Source of the DNA: Lamellibrachia satsuma
Taxonomy: Eukaryota; Annelida; Polychaeta; Sabellida; Siboglinidae
Assembly: GCA_033239005.1 (NCBI GenBank)
Contig: BSQZ01000009.1
Span: 9,541,752-9,605,751 of the forward strand
Length of the DNA: 64,000 bases
Direction of reading: 5' to 3'
Positions 1 to 64,000 of this stretch are shown in pieces. Each line of letters opens with the position of its first letter. The first letter of the stretch is position 1. The translations under genes were made by a program, and so were the position numbers. A model generated the notes under the pieces. It was not told the DNA's origin and made no database searches. It was given only the letters and a program-made list of their open reading frames with translations.

Positions 1-478
1 CACACCTGCGTATACATATCCTGTTGTACAATCTAGCTCCTCCCATACCCCAGTGGAACAGATCGATAAAAAGACAGATTGTGCCTCATCATTAATCAAG
101 TTCTGTATTTAACTGAAATTATTTGATGTTGTGAGTGCTCATTAAAGATAATGTAATTGTCCAAGCATCCAAGTGAGCACCGTGTTCAATGGTGGCAGAC
201 AGATTGACCAGCTAAGTCTGTCTTGGAGCACATTGTTATAGGTAGAGTGGTTGCAAAACAGTTGTCAGATGCAAGTTGTATAATTTATATAATATTACTC
301 ATGATTTTGTTGTTATTTCTAAGTGTTGTACTTTTACTTCTACTTTTACTTCAAGGACTTTTAAAAAGTAGTTTTACTTTTTACTCAAGTAGTTTTTTAA
401 CAAAGTAATTTTACTAAGTAGTTTTTAGGTGAATTACTTTTACTCAAGTTCAAAATTAAAGTAAATCAGTCAACCCTG
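1..478 (+). mobile_element. Right end of a hAT-like element (copy 1)
   Basis: The stretch is closely similar to 22565-23038, the right part of a second copy. It ends in repeated ACTTTTACT motifs and the terminal TCAACCCTG, the inverted form of the CAGGGTTGG that opens the other copy at 21418. The left part lies outside the window. No transposase reading frame is visible, so it is non-autonomous as seen here. The hAT assignment rests on the CAGGG terminus and is inferred. Confidence 0.7.
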
Positions 479-491
479 ACTATGTAGGTGT

Positions 492-577
492 GAATGTTCG
501 CAAAAGGAATTTGAAATGAGATTAGCAACACAATCGAATTGAGGAGGCAATTTTAAAACATGAACTTTTGTCAAACA
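492..577 (+). repeat. Dispersed repeat shared with 7213-7297
   Basis: About 85 bases containing GAGATTAGCAACACAA and AATTGAGGAGGCAATTTTAA are nearly identical to 7213-7297. A shorter related piece (AATTGAGGAGGCAGTTTTAA) lies at about 7942-7970. No coding sequence is seen. It is probably a fragment of an unknown repeat family. Confidence 0.7.
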
Positions 578-620
578 AACACTTGGAATGAAATGTTGGA
601 CAATAAGACAACCCACTCAC

Positions 621-64000
<63,380 letters not shown>

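Overview
This is eukaryotic (animal) DNA. It is AT-rich and full of microsatellites. It holds spliced exons with GT/AG borders, CR1-like and other non-LTR retrotransposons, hAT, piggyBac, pogo/mariner-like and Mutator-like DNA transposons, and a tRNA-derived SINE. The gene content and repeat types suggest a marine invertebrate, perhaps a mollusc, annelid or other lophotrochozoan. The sequence alone does not fix the phylum.

One large gene on the minus strand appears to run through the whole window. I could place 21 exons, from beyond base 64000 down to base 621, about 10 kb of coding sequence. Intron phases agree at every junction I checked, except around the poorly resolved exons 8 and 9. The encoded protein is a secreted or cell-surface giant: right-handed parallel beta-helix blocks, CUB-like segments, two SRCR domains, a MAM domain, a C-type lectin domain, then EGF-like and PSI-like cysteine modules. 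This is the architecture of bark beetle (Drosophila bark/Anakonda, a tricellular junction protein). After a Pro/Thr repeat spacer the protein continues into a beta-rich C-terminal region of unknown function in exons 16 to 21. Both ends of the gene lie outside the window.

Layout: 45868-64000 holds exons 1-15 in compact introns, with long (AT)n, (CAG)n and GGCTGC tracts and a dead hAT transposase at about 61978-63240. The big exon 16 is at 35267-36968. From 36968 down to 1 the introns are very long (up to 17 kb) and packed with mobile elements, with only five small exons (17-21) between them. The main elements are a nearly complete CR1-like element (about 23390-28337) with a partial copy directly behind it and RT fragments in front, a 971-bp TA-flanked element inside that partial copy, a TTAA-flanked 675-bp element inside another LINE, a 784-bp hAT-like element with a perfect 8-bp target duplication, a 311-bp SINE with a perfect 14-bp target duplication, and a GC-rich Mutator-like transposase remnant (37882-39168).

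No rRNA gene, CRISPR array, bacterial operon or independent host protein-coding gene is visible. The retrotransposons and transposons are passengers in the introns of the single host gene. Exon borders were read by eye from splice signals and frame, so they should be taken as a gene model and not as proven transcripts.
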